Origin: Saprospiraceae bacterium
GTDB lineage: Bacteria; Bacteroidota; Bacteroidia; Chitinophagales; Saprospiraceae
Direction: 5' to 3'
NCBI GenBank assembly: GCA_016719855.1
Contig: JADJYH010000027.1
Coordinates: forward strand, 1-64,000
DNA length: 64,000 nucleotides
Shown in pieces: positions 26,987 through 36,312 of this stretch; positions within the stretch are counted from its first letter, which is position 1; every line of letters starts with the position of its first letter. Position numbers and translations under genes: made by a program. The notes beneath the pieces are model-generated. The model saw only the letters and a program-made list of their open reading frames with translations. It did no database searches and was not told the DNA's origin.

Positions 26987-28717
26987 ATGATTCCAAGATT
27001 TTGGCTGCCACTCCTGCTTTTGACGCTCGGCTTGCAAACCGTCACGGCACAGGATGCAGAAAACGAACAAACCACCACAAACCAAGGCCGGCTATCCGGA
27101 AACCTCCAGCTCAACGGCAATTTTTTCATGCGGGACTCGTCCATCGGGGCGGCCAACACCCCACAGTACGACCGCCAGCTTTTCGGTGCCGAGTCTTGGC
27201 TCAACCTTAATTACCAGAACTGGGGCTTCGACATGGGCATCCGCTTCGACATGTTCAACAACTCCAACCTACTCAACCCGAACGGCTCCTACACCGATAT
27301 CGGCGTCGGGCGCTGGTATGTTTCCCGTAAAATCAACAAGCTCGGCATCACCGCTGGCTATATATACGATATCATCGGAAGTGGTATCATCTTCAGGGCT
27401 TACGAGGAGCGCCCGTTGGCCATTGACCAGGCGTTGTACGGCATTAGGGCGACCTACGACCTCACCGACAATTGGACGGTGAAGGCTTTTACCGGGAGGC
27501 AAAAGCAGCAGTTCGACACCTACGCCAGTGTGCTTCGGGGGGCTGCAATAGACGGCTTCGTGGGCAGCGACTCCTCCAAGGTGACACTTGCACCGGGCTT
27601 CGGCGTGGTGGCCCGCACCCTCGACGACGGCTCTATGAACAACCTCGTGGCTGACCTCAACACTTACCGCAAAGTGGACATCCTTCAGATGTTCCCGGAT
27701 ACCCTGAACGGAGAAGGCCCCAACTACAACACTTATGCTTTTTCGTTTTACAACACGCTGACTGCCGGCCCGTTCGCCTGGTATATCGAGACGGCCATGA
27801 AGACAAAGGAGGTCATTGCTGACCCTTTTGGAGAGCGTGTTACGGTATCGGGGGACACAATCAGTGGCAAGCGGTATATCAACAAATCTGGCAGCGTTAT
27901 TTATACCAGCCTCAGCTTTGCGAAACAAGGCTTGGGTATTACGGTGGAAGGCAAGCGCACGGAGAACTTCGATTTTCGCACCCGCCCACAGGAGGAGGGC
28001 GTGCGGGGTCTGATACACTACATTCCCCCAATGACACGGGTGAACACCTACCGATTGCTGGCCCGCTATGCCGCCGCCACGCAGTTCATAGGGGAGCAGG
28101 CATTTCAAGTGGATGCAAGCTATGCAGTGAACAAAAAACTAAGCCTGAGCGCCAATTTTTCAAACATCACAAACCTCGATGGCGACCAGTTGTACCGAGA
28201 GATTTTTACCGAAATATATTACAAATACAAGCGCAAGTGGACACTCACGACCGGGGTACAGTTACAGGATTACAACTTGGAGGTTTATTTTGGCAAGCCT
28301 GAAGCAGCACCTGCAAAGACCGTCACGCCGTACGTTGACTTTCTCTATAAGTTCAACCCAAAGACCTCCATACGGTTAGAGTCGCAGTACATGAGCATGT
28401 CCAAGAGCCACGGTGTACGGTCCGATTACGGCAACTGGGTGTTCGGCCTTGCAGAGTTCACCCTCGCCCCGCACTGGGCCATCACGGTTTCCGATATGTA
28501 CAATATTAACCCCGGCAAGGAGTCGCCTATTGACGTAGAAACTGGGGAAAAAGAAAAAATACACTTCCCACGCTTCGACGTTTACTACACGCACAAGGCC
28601 AACCGCTTTTCCTTGAGCTATGTGAAACAGGTGCAAGGGGTGGTCTGTTCTGGTGGCATCTGCCGCTTGGAACCTGCGTTTAGTGGCGTAAAAATGTCCG
28701 TTAACTCAACTTTCTAA
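26987..28717 (+). CDS. DUF6029 family outer-membrane protein
   Basis: 576 residues. A signal peptide ends TVTAQ (residue 21). The body is rich in beta strands with an early RLSGNLQLNGNFF strand and ends in NSTF, suggesting an outer-membrane barrel. DUF6029 genes in Bacteroidota are often followed by an Omp28-type lipoprotein and thioredoxin-like proteins, as here. Molecular function unknown. Confidence 0.7.
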   Translation: MIPRFWLPLLLLTLGLQTVTAQDAENEQTTTNQGRLSGNLQLNGNFFMRDSSIGAANTPQYDRQLFGAESWLNLNYQNWGFDMGIRFDMFNNSNLLNPNGSYTDIGVGRWYVSRKINKLGITAGYIYDIIGSGIIFRAYEERPLAIDQALYGIRATYDLTDNWTVKAFTGRQKQQFDTYASVLRGAAIDGFVGSDSSKVTLAPGFGVVARTLDDGSMNNLVADLNTYRKVDILQMFPDTLNGEGPNYNTYAFSFYNTLTAGPFAWYIETAMKTKEVIADPFGERVTVSGDTISGKRYINKSGSVIYTSLSFAKQGLGITVEGKRTENFDFRTRPQEEGVRGLIHYIPPMTRVNTYRLLARYAAATQFIGEQAFQVDASYAVNKKLSLSANFSNITNLDGDQLYREIFTEIYYKYKRKWTLTTGVQLQDYNLEVYFGKPEAAPAKTVTPYVDFLYKFNPKTSIRLESQYMSMSKSHGVRSDYGNWVFGLAEFTLAPHWAITVSDMYNINPGKESPIDVETGEKEKIHFPRFDVYYTHKANRFSLSYVKQVQGVVCSGGICRLEPAFSGVKMSVNSTF

Positions 28718-28775
28718 CGATGGATAAAATGACATTTTCACAAGACGTCATTTTCCCTTATATGCAATTCACCAC

Positions 28776-29626
28776 ATGAAAAAATATATCCTTCCCTTAG
28801 TTTTTGCCGCTTTTTTCTTTAGCTCCTGCGAAGAGATTCCCCCCACCGTAACTGGCTCAATGGTCATGGACGATGATGAGCCCAACCCCGTTGAAGACCA
28901 AAAACGTCAGGTGCTGATAGAAGAATTTACGGGCGTCCGGTGTGTGAACTGCCCGGCGGGCAGCGCCAAAATCGAGGACCTGTTGGGCAGCCATGGCGAG
29001 CAACTCGTAGCCGTGTCCATTCATGCTGGGGAGTTTTCGCCACCGTACCCGGCCAGCCAGTACGACTTCCGCACCGACGACGGCGACCAGTTACTGAGCT
29101 ACCTCGGCGAGCCTTTTGGTTATCCGACAGCGGTCGTTAACCGCAAGCTTTTCTCCGGCCAGTTTGACCTCCAGCTCGGTTCGGACGACTGGGCAGGATT
29201 CATTGCAACGGAGAAGGAAATTGCACCGAAGGTGCGCATAGACATCGTTCCCAATTTCGATGCTGTAACCAGGAACCTAACCGTTGATGTGGCGCTGTAC
29301 GTGGACGAGGCCATTTCCGAACCTGATGTTCACCTGAGCCTGATGTTGACTGAGAGCGGCATTCAAGACCTACAACTTACGCCCGCCAGCTCCACCCCAC
29401 AATCGGACTATACGCACAAGCACGTGCTCCGGGAGACTTGATCACAAGCTATGATGGCGACCCTGTCAACGAACCACTGACGACTGGGGCGGAAATATTG
29501 AAAACTTTTACCTACACCCTACCCGAAGAATGGAAGGAGGAAAATTGCAAAATCATCGCTTTTGTAAGTTTGGCAGGCACATCGAAGGAAGTCCTGCAAG
29601 TACATGAAGTGAATGTGATAGAATAA
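28776..29626 (+). CDS. Omp28-related lipoprotein (frameshift)
   Basis: Lipobox FFSSC (Cys18). A thioredoxin-like fold has EEFTGVRCVNCPAG, with two cysteines in a CxxC spacing. The first frame stops at 29441 after HVLRET, and the C-terminal part (LITSYDGDPVNEPLTTGAEI to VHEVNVIE) continues in the next frame. One missing T in the ACTTGA stretch near 29438 would repair it, giving about 283 residues. It follows the DUF6029 gene by 58 bp and probably forms an operon with it. Confidence 0.8.
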
Positions 29627-29640
29627 CTCCGGGGTTGATT

Positions 29641-30597
29641 ATGGCCATCAAAAACCCATTCCGCAACAGCAAAATCAAGGAAACCGACGATCTTGGTTTT
29701 GGCACCCGCATCATAGGCGACCGCGATAGACTCATCGACAAGAACGGAAATTTCAATGTCGAGCGGGTCGGTCTGAAAACCTGGACTCCCTACCAAGACC
29801 TCGTGGAAATGACCTGGAGCCGCTTCTTCGTTGTGGTCGTGTCGTTTTTTGTAGTGGTAAACATCCTGTTTGCCCTGTTGCTAAACTGGATTGGGATTGA
29901 CTGCCTCAGCGGCATAAAAACGGGCACTTGGCTGGAGAACTTCGAGCAAGCTTGGTTTTTCAGCGTGCAAACCTTCACGACGGTGGGTTATGGTAGCATC
30001 AGCCCGTCGTGCATTTCAACCAATTTTGTGGCGGCAACGATTGCGCTCGTCGGCTTGATGTCGGCGGCACTGGCCACAGGGCTGCTGTTCGTTCGTTTTT
30101 CGAAACCAACCTCCCAACTTGTTTTTAGCAAAAATGCAATCATCACGCCCTACCGGGATGGACTCAGCTTCCAGTTCCGCATCGCCAACCTGCGCAACAG
30201 CCGCCTCATCAACCTCGACGTGAAGCTCACCATGTCGTGGGTGGATGCTAAACCCGACGGTTCACGACAACGCCGTTTCTCCCGCTTGAAATTGGAAAGG
30301 GAAAAAGTGGTGATGCTCCCGCTGAACTGGAACATCGTTCACCCGATTGACGAAGAAAGCCCATTTTTTGAGCGGACGCCCGAAGACTTGAAGGAGATGA
30401 ACGTCGAGGTGATTGTGCTGGTGGAGGCTTTCGACGAGTCATTTTCGCAAGTCATTTTTGCCAACGGCTCCTACTGCGATGAGGAATTTCTGTGGGGCGT
30501 GAAGTGGAAGCCAATGTACCATCCCGACCCTGCTGGCAGCGGAAAAACCATTCTGGACTTGTCGGCGATTGATGAGGTGGTGCCTTTGAGCGTTTGA
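29641..30597 (+). CDS. Inward-rectifier potassium channel, KirBac-like
   Basis: 318 residues. An N-terminal slide-helix region is followed by two membrane helices (about 65-88 and 130-152) flanking a pore helix and the K+ selectivity filter TTVGYGS (near residue 114), and a C-terminal Ig-like cytoplasmic domain (about 160-310). The length and domain order match the KirBac family. The ATG at 29641 was chosen over an upstream TTG. Confidence 0.9.
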   Translation: MAIKNPFRNSKIKETDDLGFGTRIIGDRDRLIDKNGNFNVERVGLKTWTPYQDLVEMTWSRFFVVVVSFFVVVNILFALLLNWIGIDCLSGIKTGTWLENFEQAWFFSVQTFTTVGYGSISPSCISTNFVAATIALVGLMSAALATGLLFVRFSKPTSQLVFSKNAIITPYRDGLSFQFRIANLRNSRLINLDVKLTMSWVDAKPDGSRQRRFSRLKLEREKVVMLPLNWNIVHPIDEESPFFERTPEDLKEMNVEVIVLVEAFDESFSQVIFANGSYCDEEFLWGVKWKPMYHPDPAGSGKTILDLSAIDEVVPLSV

Positions 30598-30686
30598 GGG
30601 CTTGGGAGTTTGAGAGCTTGAGTAAAAGGAACTTGCAAATTTGCACTGCCCTGCCTAAAACGCTAACACGCCAATACGCTAACCAC

Positions 30687-32435
30687 CTACCTGAAAAACT
30701 TCCTTTCAAAAACCGTCTCGTTGCCGACCGCATCCCGCACCACCAGCCTGAAATTGTGCTCGCCCGGCGTGATGACGCCGTCGAATCGGTGGGTAATCGT
30801 GCCATTCTTTTTGTCGTATTCCATCAGCACCCACTGGCCGTCCACATGGGCATCGAAGTTGAGTTCCTCCACGTTGGGGGCAGTGGCCACGTTGTCGCTG
30901 ATTTTGAAGCTGAATTTTTGGTAACTTTTCATGTTTTGCCCAAAAACAACCTGCTTGATGACGGGCGGTGTCACGTCGGCCATGATGGCGTAGCTGCCAA
31001 GGCCCCGCACTTTTGCCCGAAGCAGGCCGTCTTCCCAGCGGCCACCGCAGTTGAGAATCCTGCTGCCCTCGCAGTAGGCCACGAAGACCTTGGGTTTCAG
31101 CTCTGCCGGGATGGACTGGGTCGGTCGGATACCGATGTCGAAAAATTCGTGGACGGGTGTGCGGCTATCACTCAGGCGATGAACATTGGAGTAGTATCCA
31201 GTGGAGCGTTCCGGTAGCACATCGTACTTGAGGTAGAGGTCTTCGTACAGCGTGCCGGGCGGCATGTGAAGGTACAGGCCCTCGGTGCGGATCATGTTGC
31301 CCTCGTTGAAAGGCAGTATGTAATTGTATTTTTGGTTTAAAACTGGCTGTGCCAGGATGGACGCATTGGGTTTTATTTTCACCCAAAATTCTAGCGTGGA
31401 ACTGTTGCCTGCAACGTCGGAGGCCACCATCGTAATCCTGCTCGTCTGTCCTTCCTGTAGGTCAATGACGCCGTTGTTTGATTTGTGGCGATAGATGGAC
31501 ATGTGGTTGCCGGGCAGTGCGTAACAGCGGTTGTAGTAGCTGTTTTTCGTCACCCGCTCCTCGTAGTCGCAGTGGGCGTTGATGTAGCGGCTCTCGTCAA
31601 AAGAAAACGACTCCAGGCTAAAATCGTACACGAGGCTGTCGTCCTGGTACGTGGACAGCTCGTAGATGCCGTTCCAGTTGCTCACTTTGTCGAAGTGGTC
31701 GTACACCTTGAGGCCGAAGCCGGTTTGGCCTGCGTCGAGCAGGACGGTGTCGCCTTTTACTTTGTAACCCTCGCCCAATTTCACCAGCGTGATGGCTTTT
31801 GCGCCCAGTTCTTCCCGCTTTTCATTGAGGGAATAAACTTTCAGGGCGTGCATTTTTGGGGCAATATTGTCCACCACCCGAAAGCCGAAAAGCAGCGGGT
31901 TGAGCGGGTTTTGGGTGCTGGTTTCCCGTACCTCGAAGTGCAGGTGCGCCCCGTTGGAAGAGCCGGTATTGCCCATTTTGCCCACCTCATCGCCCTGTGA
32001 AACAGGGAACTTGTCGTGCGACGGGTAAATGTCAATTTCGAAGGATTCCTTGATATACTGCTGTGCCTTGACGTAATTCGCCAATTCCAAATTGTACTTG
32101 TCGAGGTGGGCGTACACGGTCGTGTAGCCGTTCGGGTGGCTGATGTAGAGGGAGTTTCCGTAGCCGCTTTTGTCCACTTTTATCCTTGAAACATAACCGT
32201 CGGCAGCCGAGAACACGGCATCGCCCGCCACACCTCTGGCCGATTTGATGTCAATGCCCGCATGGAAATGGTTGGGACGAAGCTCACCAAAAGTGCCTGC
32301 CAAGAGAAGCGCTTGCGCAACGGGAGCTTGGAAATAATTGCTGGGGTAGTTGCCACGAACCGTGGGCTTGAGCTTGGGCACCGTAAATGCAAAAATCAAC
32401 AAGGGTAATATAAAGACCAGTGAATTCCTTTTCAT
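30687..32435 (-). CDS. M23 family metallopeptidase with long C-terminal beta region
   Basis: 582 residues from the ATG at 32435, where a signal peptide starts (MKRNSLVFILPLLIFAF). The long frame upstream is leader. The LytM/M23 zinc domain follows directly (HFHAGIDIKS near residue 58; GAHLHFEVRET near residue 160). About 400 residues of beta-sandwich-like sequence follow, including a segment with SRITMVASDVAGNSSTLEF. It probably cuts or binds peptidoglycan. Architecture is common in Bacteroidota; the role of the C-terminal part is unknown. Confidence 0.85.
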   Translation of the reverse strand: MKRNSLVFILPLLIFAFTVPKLKPTVRGNYPSNYFQAPVAQALLLAGTFGELRPNHFHAGIDIKSARGVAGDAVFSAADGYVSRIKVDKSGYGNSLYISHPNGYTTVYAHLDKYNLELANYVKAQQYIKESFEIDIYPSHDKFPVSQGDEVGKMGNTGSSNGAHLHFEVRETSTQNPLNPLLFGFRVVDNIAPKMHALKVYSLNEKREELGAKAITLVKLGEGYKVKGDTVLLDAGQTGFGLKVYDHFDKVSNWNGIYELSTYQDDSLVYDFSLESFSFDESRYINAHCDYEERVTKNSYYNRCYALPGNHMSIYRHKSNNGVIDLQEGQTSRITMVASDVAGNSSTLEFWVKIKPNASILAQPVLNQKYNYILPFNEGNMIRTEGLYLHMPPGTLYEDLYLKYDVLPERSTGYYSNVHRLSDSRTPVHEFFDIGIRPTQSIPAELKPKVFVAYCEGSRILNCGGRWEDGLLRAKVRGLGSYAIMADVTPPVIKQVVFGQNMKSYQKFSFKISDNVATAPNVEELNFDAHVDGQWVLMEYDKKNGTITHRFDGVITPGEHNFRLVVRDAVGNETVFERKFFR

Positions 32436-32702
32436 CTCAATTTGTTCTGAAGTTATTGGCGAAAAACTAGGGTGAAAAACGCATGTCGAAGCCAAGTCGT
32501 GTGCGAATGGATAGCAAATATAATATTTGCCATTAATTCCAATAGACTGGAGCAAAGGGGGAGCAGGAAATCGGTGGGAGGATTTGGTAGGCTGGTGCTC
32601 TGAGCGGTGTCCGATGCTTGCCAGAAACGCCAACAACTATCTCTACTTTCAAAAAACGTGTCAAATTTGAAAACTCGCCAATTCTTTTGGCGTAGAAGCT
32701 AC

Positions 32703-32710
32703 TATTTTTG
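32703..32710 (+). promoter_or_regulatory. Bacteroidota -7 box for aspS (TATTTTTG followed by CGCAC)
   Basis: Matches TAnnTTTG, 100 bp before the aspS ATG. A TTTTGG lies only 13 nt upstream, closer than the usual -33. Confidence 0.45.
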
Positions 32711-32725
32711 CGCACTTTTTTAAAA

Positions 32726-32805
32726 GTTATGAGTTGTGAGTTATGAGTTATGCGTGAGCAACGCCACCAAAACTCATCTCCCAAAACTCATAACTCATAA
32801 CTCAA
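32726..32805. repeat. Heptamer-word inverted repeat in the aspS leader
   Basis: Four GTTATGA-type words (32726-32752) face at least three complementary AACTCAT words (32785-32805). The right arm ends 4 nt before the ATG, so the hairpin would lie against the start codon. Confidence 0.8.
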
Positions 32806-32809
32806 CCTC

Positions 32810-34603
32810 ATGTATCGTACACACAATTGCGGCGAGCTCCGCATCTCTCACGTTGGACAAGAAGTGAAACTCTCAGGCTGGGTGCAGATCGGGCGTGACT
32901 TCGGCGGCCTCACCTTCGTTGACCTCCGCGACCGCTACGGCATCACGCAGCTCGTCTTCAACATGGACGACGACGCAGCGCTCTGCGAAAAAGCCCGCAA
33001 ACTGGGCCGTGAGTTCGTTATCAGCGCCTCCGGCAAAGTGCGGGAACGCTCCAGCAAGAACCCCAACCGACCCACCGGTGACGTGGAAATCATGGTCAGC
33101 GACCTGCAAATCCTGAACGCCTCCAAGACCCCGCCCTTCACCATCGAAGATACCAGCGATGGTGGCGACGACCTGCGCATGAAGTACCGATACCTCGACA
33201 TTCGCCGTGCTCCCGTTCAGCAGAACCTCATGTTCCGCTCGCAAGTGGCCATCGAGACCCGCAAGCATCTCAGCGGCGAGGGCTTCATCGAAATCGAAAC
33301 GCCGAACCTCATCAAGAGCACGCCGGAAGGCGCCCGTGACTTCGTGGTGCCCAGCCGCATGAATCCGGGACAGTTCTACGCACTGCCGCAGTCGCCACAG
33401 ACCTTCAAGCAAATCCTGATGGTGGCAGGCATGGACAAGTACTTCCAAATCGTGAAATGCTTCCGGGACGAAGACCTGCGGGCCGACCGCCAACCGGAGT
33501 TCACGCAGATAGACTGCGAGATGGCCTTCGTGACCCGTGAGGACATCCTCAATACCTTCGAGGGGCTGACCAAGCACCTGTTCAAGTCCGTGCTCGGCCT
33601 CGAAATGGCCGACTTCCCCCGCATGAGCTACGACGAGGCCATGACCCGCTACGGCTCCGACAAGCCCGATATTCGCTTCGGGATGGAGTTTTGCGAGCTG
33701 AACAGCGTAGCGCAAGGCCACGGCTTTTCCGTTTTCGATAGCGCCGAACTCGTGGTGGGCATCTGTGCCGAGGGACAAGCTGAATCGTTTTCCAACAAAG
33801 ACATCAAGGAGCTCACCGAGTGGATGCAGCGCCCACAGATCGGGGCGAAAGGCTTGGTTTGGATAAAATACAACGCTGACCCGACCGGCGAATTTGGCCG
33901 TTTCCGCAGCAGCGTCAGCAAGTTTTACAGCGAAGACCAGTTGCAGGCGTTTGCTGATAAAATGGGCGCAAAACCGGGCGACATGATGCTGGTGCTTTCC
34001 GGCGAAGCCGAAAAAACCCGCAAGCAGCTCAACGAACTCCGCCTCGAAATGGGCCGCCGCATGGGCCTGATGAAGGCGGGCGACTTCAAGCCGCTCTGGG
34101 TCGTCAACTTCCCGCTGCTGGAATGGGACGAGGATTCGCAGCGCTTTTTCGCCATGCACCACCCGTTCACCGCACCGCTGCCGGAGGACGCCGAGAAGAT
34201 GATGTCCGGCGACCACGAGACACTGAAAAACCTGCGTGCCAATGCCTACGACCTCGTGCTGAACGGCGTGGAAATCGGCGGCGGCAGCATCCGTATCCAC
34301 GACCGGGCGCTCCAGGAAAAGAACTTCCAACTGCTCGGCTTCACGCCCGAACAGGCCGAAAACCAGTTTGGCTTCCTGCTCGGTGCCTTCGAATTTGGCG
34401 CACCGCCGCACGGTGGCATCGCCTTCGGCCTCGACCGCCTCTGTGCCGTGATGCGTGGCCAGACGAGCATTCGTGACTTCATCGCCTTCCCCAAGAACAA
34501 CATGGGTCGGGACATGATGATTGATGCGCCGGATGCGTTGGATGAGGCGCAGCTTACGGAGCTTAATTTGAAAGTGGTCGCCAAAAGCCAAATTACTGGG
34601 TAG
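32810..34603 (+). CDS. aspS: Aspartate--tRNA ligase
   Basis: 597 residues, bacterial-type class II synthetase. An N-terminal OB fold (about 15-105, with GWVQIGRDFGGLTFVDLRD), motif 2 around FRDEDLRADRQPEFTQID, a GAD insertion in the middle and motif 3 in AFGLDRLCAVM near residue 550. It charges tRNA-Asp. Frame intact. The leader hairpin of tandem words directly precedes the start. Confidence 0.97.
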   Translation: MYRTHNCGELRISHVGQEVKLSGWVQIGRDFGGLTFVDLRDRYGITQLVFNMDDDAALCEKARKLGREFVISASGKVRERSSKNPNRPTGDVEIMVSDLQILNASKTPPFTIEDTSDGGDDLRMKYRYLDIRRAPVQQNLMFRSQVAIETRKHLSGEGFIEIETPNLIKSTPEGARDFVVPSRMNPGQFYALPQSPQTFKQILMVAGMDKYFQIVKCFRDEDLRADRQPEFTQIDCEMAFVTREDILNTFEGLTKHLFKSVLGLEMADFPRMSYDEAMTRYGSDKPDIRFGMEFCELNSVAQGHGFSVFDSAELVVGICAEGQAESFSNKDIKELTEWMQRPQIGAKGLVWIKYNADPTGEFGRFRSSVSKFYSEDQLQAFADKMGAKPGDMMLVLSGEAEKTRKQLNELRLEMGRRMGLMKAGDFKPLWVVNFPLLEWDEDSQRFFAMHHPFTAPLPEDAEKMMSGDHETLKNLRANAYDLVLNGVEIGGGSIRIHDRALQEKNFQLLGFTPEQAENQFGFLLGAFEFGAPPHGGIAFGLDRLCAVMRGQTSIRDFIAFPKNNMGRDMMIDAPDALDEAQLTELNLKVVAKSQITG

Positions 34604-34636
34604 GCGACCGACTTTTTTCAGACTGGAACCTGTTGT

Positions 34637-34785
34637 TTTTGATTGACGAATGTTGATTACATGATATTTGATTGTTGATGGGATTGGTTGATTTTGGATT
34701 AACGATGGTTGTCCACATCAAAAATTATCCATTTCACATCACATCAAAATTCAACAATCATGTAATCAACATTCGTCAATCAAAA
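34637..34785. repeat. 29-bp perfect inverted repeat upstream of mazG
   Basis: Arms 34637-34665 and 34757-34785 are exact reverse complements. The 91-nt interior holds further related words (TTGATTGTTGATG, ATTTTGGATT). It lies between aspS and mazG, ending 30 bp before the mazG ATG. Confidence 0.85.
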
Positions 34786-34815
34786 CCCTGTCCGCCGTTT
34801 TACAAACACTTCAAA

Positions 34816-35613
34816 ATGACAAGTACCACCTCCACTGTCCAAAACCTCCCCGCCAAGCTCGAAGCCTTCGCCCGCCTCCTCCAAATCATGGACGACCTGC
34901 GGGAAAAATGCCCCTGGGACCGCAAGCAAACCTTCCAAACCCTGCGCAACCTGACCATCGAAGAGACCTACGAACTGGCCGACGCCATCCTCGACGACGA
35001 CCTCGCTGGCATCAAGGAAGAATTGGGCGACATCATGCTGCACTTGGTTTTTTACGCAAAAATTGCGGAAGAAAAACAGGCCTGGGACATGGCCGACTCG
35101 CTTCACGCCATCTGCGATAAACTGGTGCAGCGCCACCCGCACGTGTACGGCGACACCCAGGTGGCGGACGAGGAGGAAGTGAAACGCAATTGGGAAAAAC
35201 TGAAACTGCAAGGCGGTAAAAAATCCCTGCTGGAAGGCGTTCCGACCTCGCTGCCCGCCCTTGTGAAGGCTTGGCGGATGCAGCAGAAGACGGCACAAGT
35301 CGGCTTTGAATGGGAAAACACGTCGCAGGTCTGGGCGAAAGTGCAGGAGGAAATCGGCGAGTTGCAGGAGGCCGTCGAAGGCAATTTTTCGCAAGAAAAA
35401 AAAGAAGAAGAGTTCGGCGACGTGCTGTTCTCGCTGGTCAACTACGCCCGTTTCCTCCACATCGAACCGGAAACGGCACTGGAGCGGGTCAACCGCAAAT
35501 TCAAGGCCCGCTTCGAGTACATCGAGACCCATGCACCAAAGCCACTGGACGAGATGACGCTGGCGGAGATGGATGCGCTGTGGGACGAGGCGAAAATTAA
35601 GTTGGCCGTTTGA
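34816..35613 (+). CDS. mazG: Nucleoside triphosphate pyrophosphohydrolase MazG
   Basis: 265 residues from the ATG at 34816; the earlier in-frame start lies in the inverted repeat. Two MazG domains: KCPWDRKQTFQTLRNLTIEETYELADAI near residue 24 with the metal-binding Glu cluster and ELGDIMLHLVFYAKIAEE, then a second with EEIGELQEAVEGN and EEFGDVLFSLVNYARF. It hydrolyses noncanonical or excess NTPs. Length normal. Confidence 0.93.
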   Translation: MTSTTSTVQNLPAKLEAFARLLQIMDDLREKCPWDRKQTFQTLRNLTIEETYELADAILDDDLAGIKEELGDIMLHLVFYAKIAEEKQAWDMADSLHAICDKLVQRHPHVYGDTQVADEEEVKRNWEKLKLQGGKKSLLEGVPTSLPALVKAWRMQQKTAQVGFEWENTSQVWAKVQEEIGELQEAVEGNFSQEKKEEEFGDVLFSLVNYARFLHIEPETALERVNRKFKARFEYIETHAPKPLDEMTLAEMDALWDEAKIKLAV

Positions 35614-35623
35614 TGGGTGGCAG

Positions 35624-35654
35624 TTGGCAGTACGGAGCTGCTTCTATAAATTTG
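35624..35654 (+). promoter_or_regulatory. Promoter of the small-protein/HNH module
   Basis: TTGG at 35624-35627 and TAAATTTG at 35647-35654, 19 nt apart, fit the Bacteroidota TTTG/TAnnTTTG pattern. The ATG follows 17 nt later. Confidence 0.55.
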
Positions 35655-35671
35655 TAGGAAAATCATTTAAT

Positions 35672-35905
35672 ATGACCGTTACTGAAGTCTTTGATGATGT
35701 TGCAGGATTGCTTGCCCAAATGGACCCAGCCAAGATTGTAGCCTTGAAAGCCCCCAAAATGATGGCCAAGCGGGTTGAGGTATTAATTGGTAAAAAAAAG
35801 GACGGCCAGATTTCTTTGGAAACGTCTGAACTTGAGCGCTATCTTGCCTTGGATATGTTGATAAATCTAGCCAAGGCCCGTGCCCACCGATTGCTTGCCG
35901 CATGA
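35672..35905 (+). CDS. Small helical protein paired with an HNH endonuclease
   Basis: 77 residues from the ATG at 35672 (MTVTEVFDDVAGLLAQMDP). It looks wholly helical and mildly basic, with KMMAKRVEVLIGKKKDGQIS in the middle. I know no family name. Its stop overlaps the HNH ATG (ATGA), so the two proteins are made together. This fits an antitoxin or specificity partner, but only the gene order supports that. Confidence 0.55.
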   Translation: MTVTEVFDDVAGLLAQMDPAKIVALKAPKMMAKRVEVLIGKKKDGQISLETSELERYLALDMLINLAKARAHRLLAA

Positions 35906-36312
35906 GCCACTATATTCCAATACCATTGCGGCGGCTTGTTGCACAGCGTGCATTATTCCGATGTGAATATTGCCGCACGCATGAGGAAGACTCCTTTTTG
36001 CCCTTTGAAATAGACCACATCATCAGCTTGAAACATGGCGGTGGGAATGAGTATGAAAATCTCGCCTATGCTTGTCCGCATTGCAACCAACATAAGGGAA
36101 CCGATTTGACCACTTTCTTAAAATCATACAAGGACATTGTAGCGATATTTAATCCACGAGAACATGAATGGCAAGCGCATTTTGATGTGGAAGAAGGCGA
36201 AATTTTAGGTAAAACCAGAACAGCGGAGGCAACTATCAAATTGCTTAAACTCAATGAACCAGAACGTATCATTCTTCGGCGTTTATTGATAGAGACAAAC
36301 CGTTATCCCTGA
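35902..36312 (+). CDS. HNH endonuclease
   Basis: 136 residues. A Zn-binding pair CEYC near residue 22 and CPHC near residue 56 surrounds the catalytic FEIDHIISLKHGGGNEYENLAYACPHCNQHKG (HNH family with DH, N and H). The C-terminal half is not part of the nuclease and contains KTRTAEATIKLLKLNEPER. It is translationally coupled to the small helical gene and convergent with the YpdA-like gene (10-bp overlap). Confidence 0.85.
   Translation: MSHYIPIPLRRLVAQRALFRCEYCRTHEEDSFLPFEIDHIISLKHGGGNEYENLAYACPHCNQHKGTDLTTFLKSYKDIVAIFNPREHEWQAHFDVEEGEILGKTRTAEATIKLLKLNEPERIILRRLLIETNRYP

Noticed and set aside
24716..30690. GTTTGAGGGCTTGAG-like intergenic words (24.7 and 30.6 kb) as copies of one mobile element
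   Set aside because: Similarity is limited to short low-complexity words and the borders do not match.
32873..34591. A 572-codon open frame antisense to aspS
   Set aside because: It mirrors the codon structure of a clearly real, intact gene and its translation has no domain pattern.
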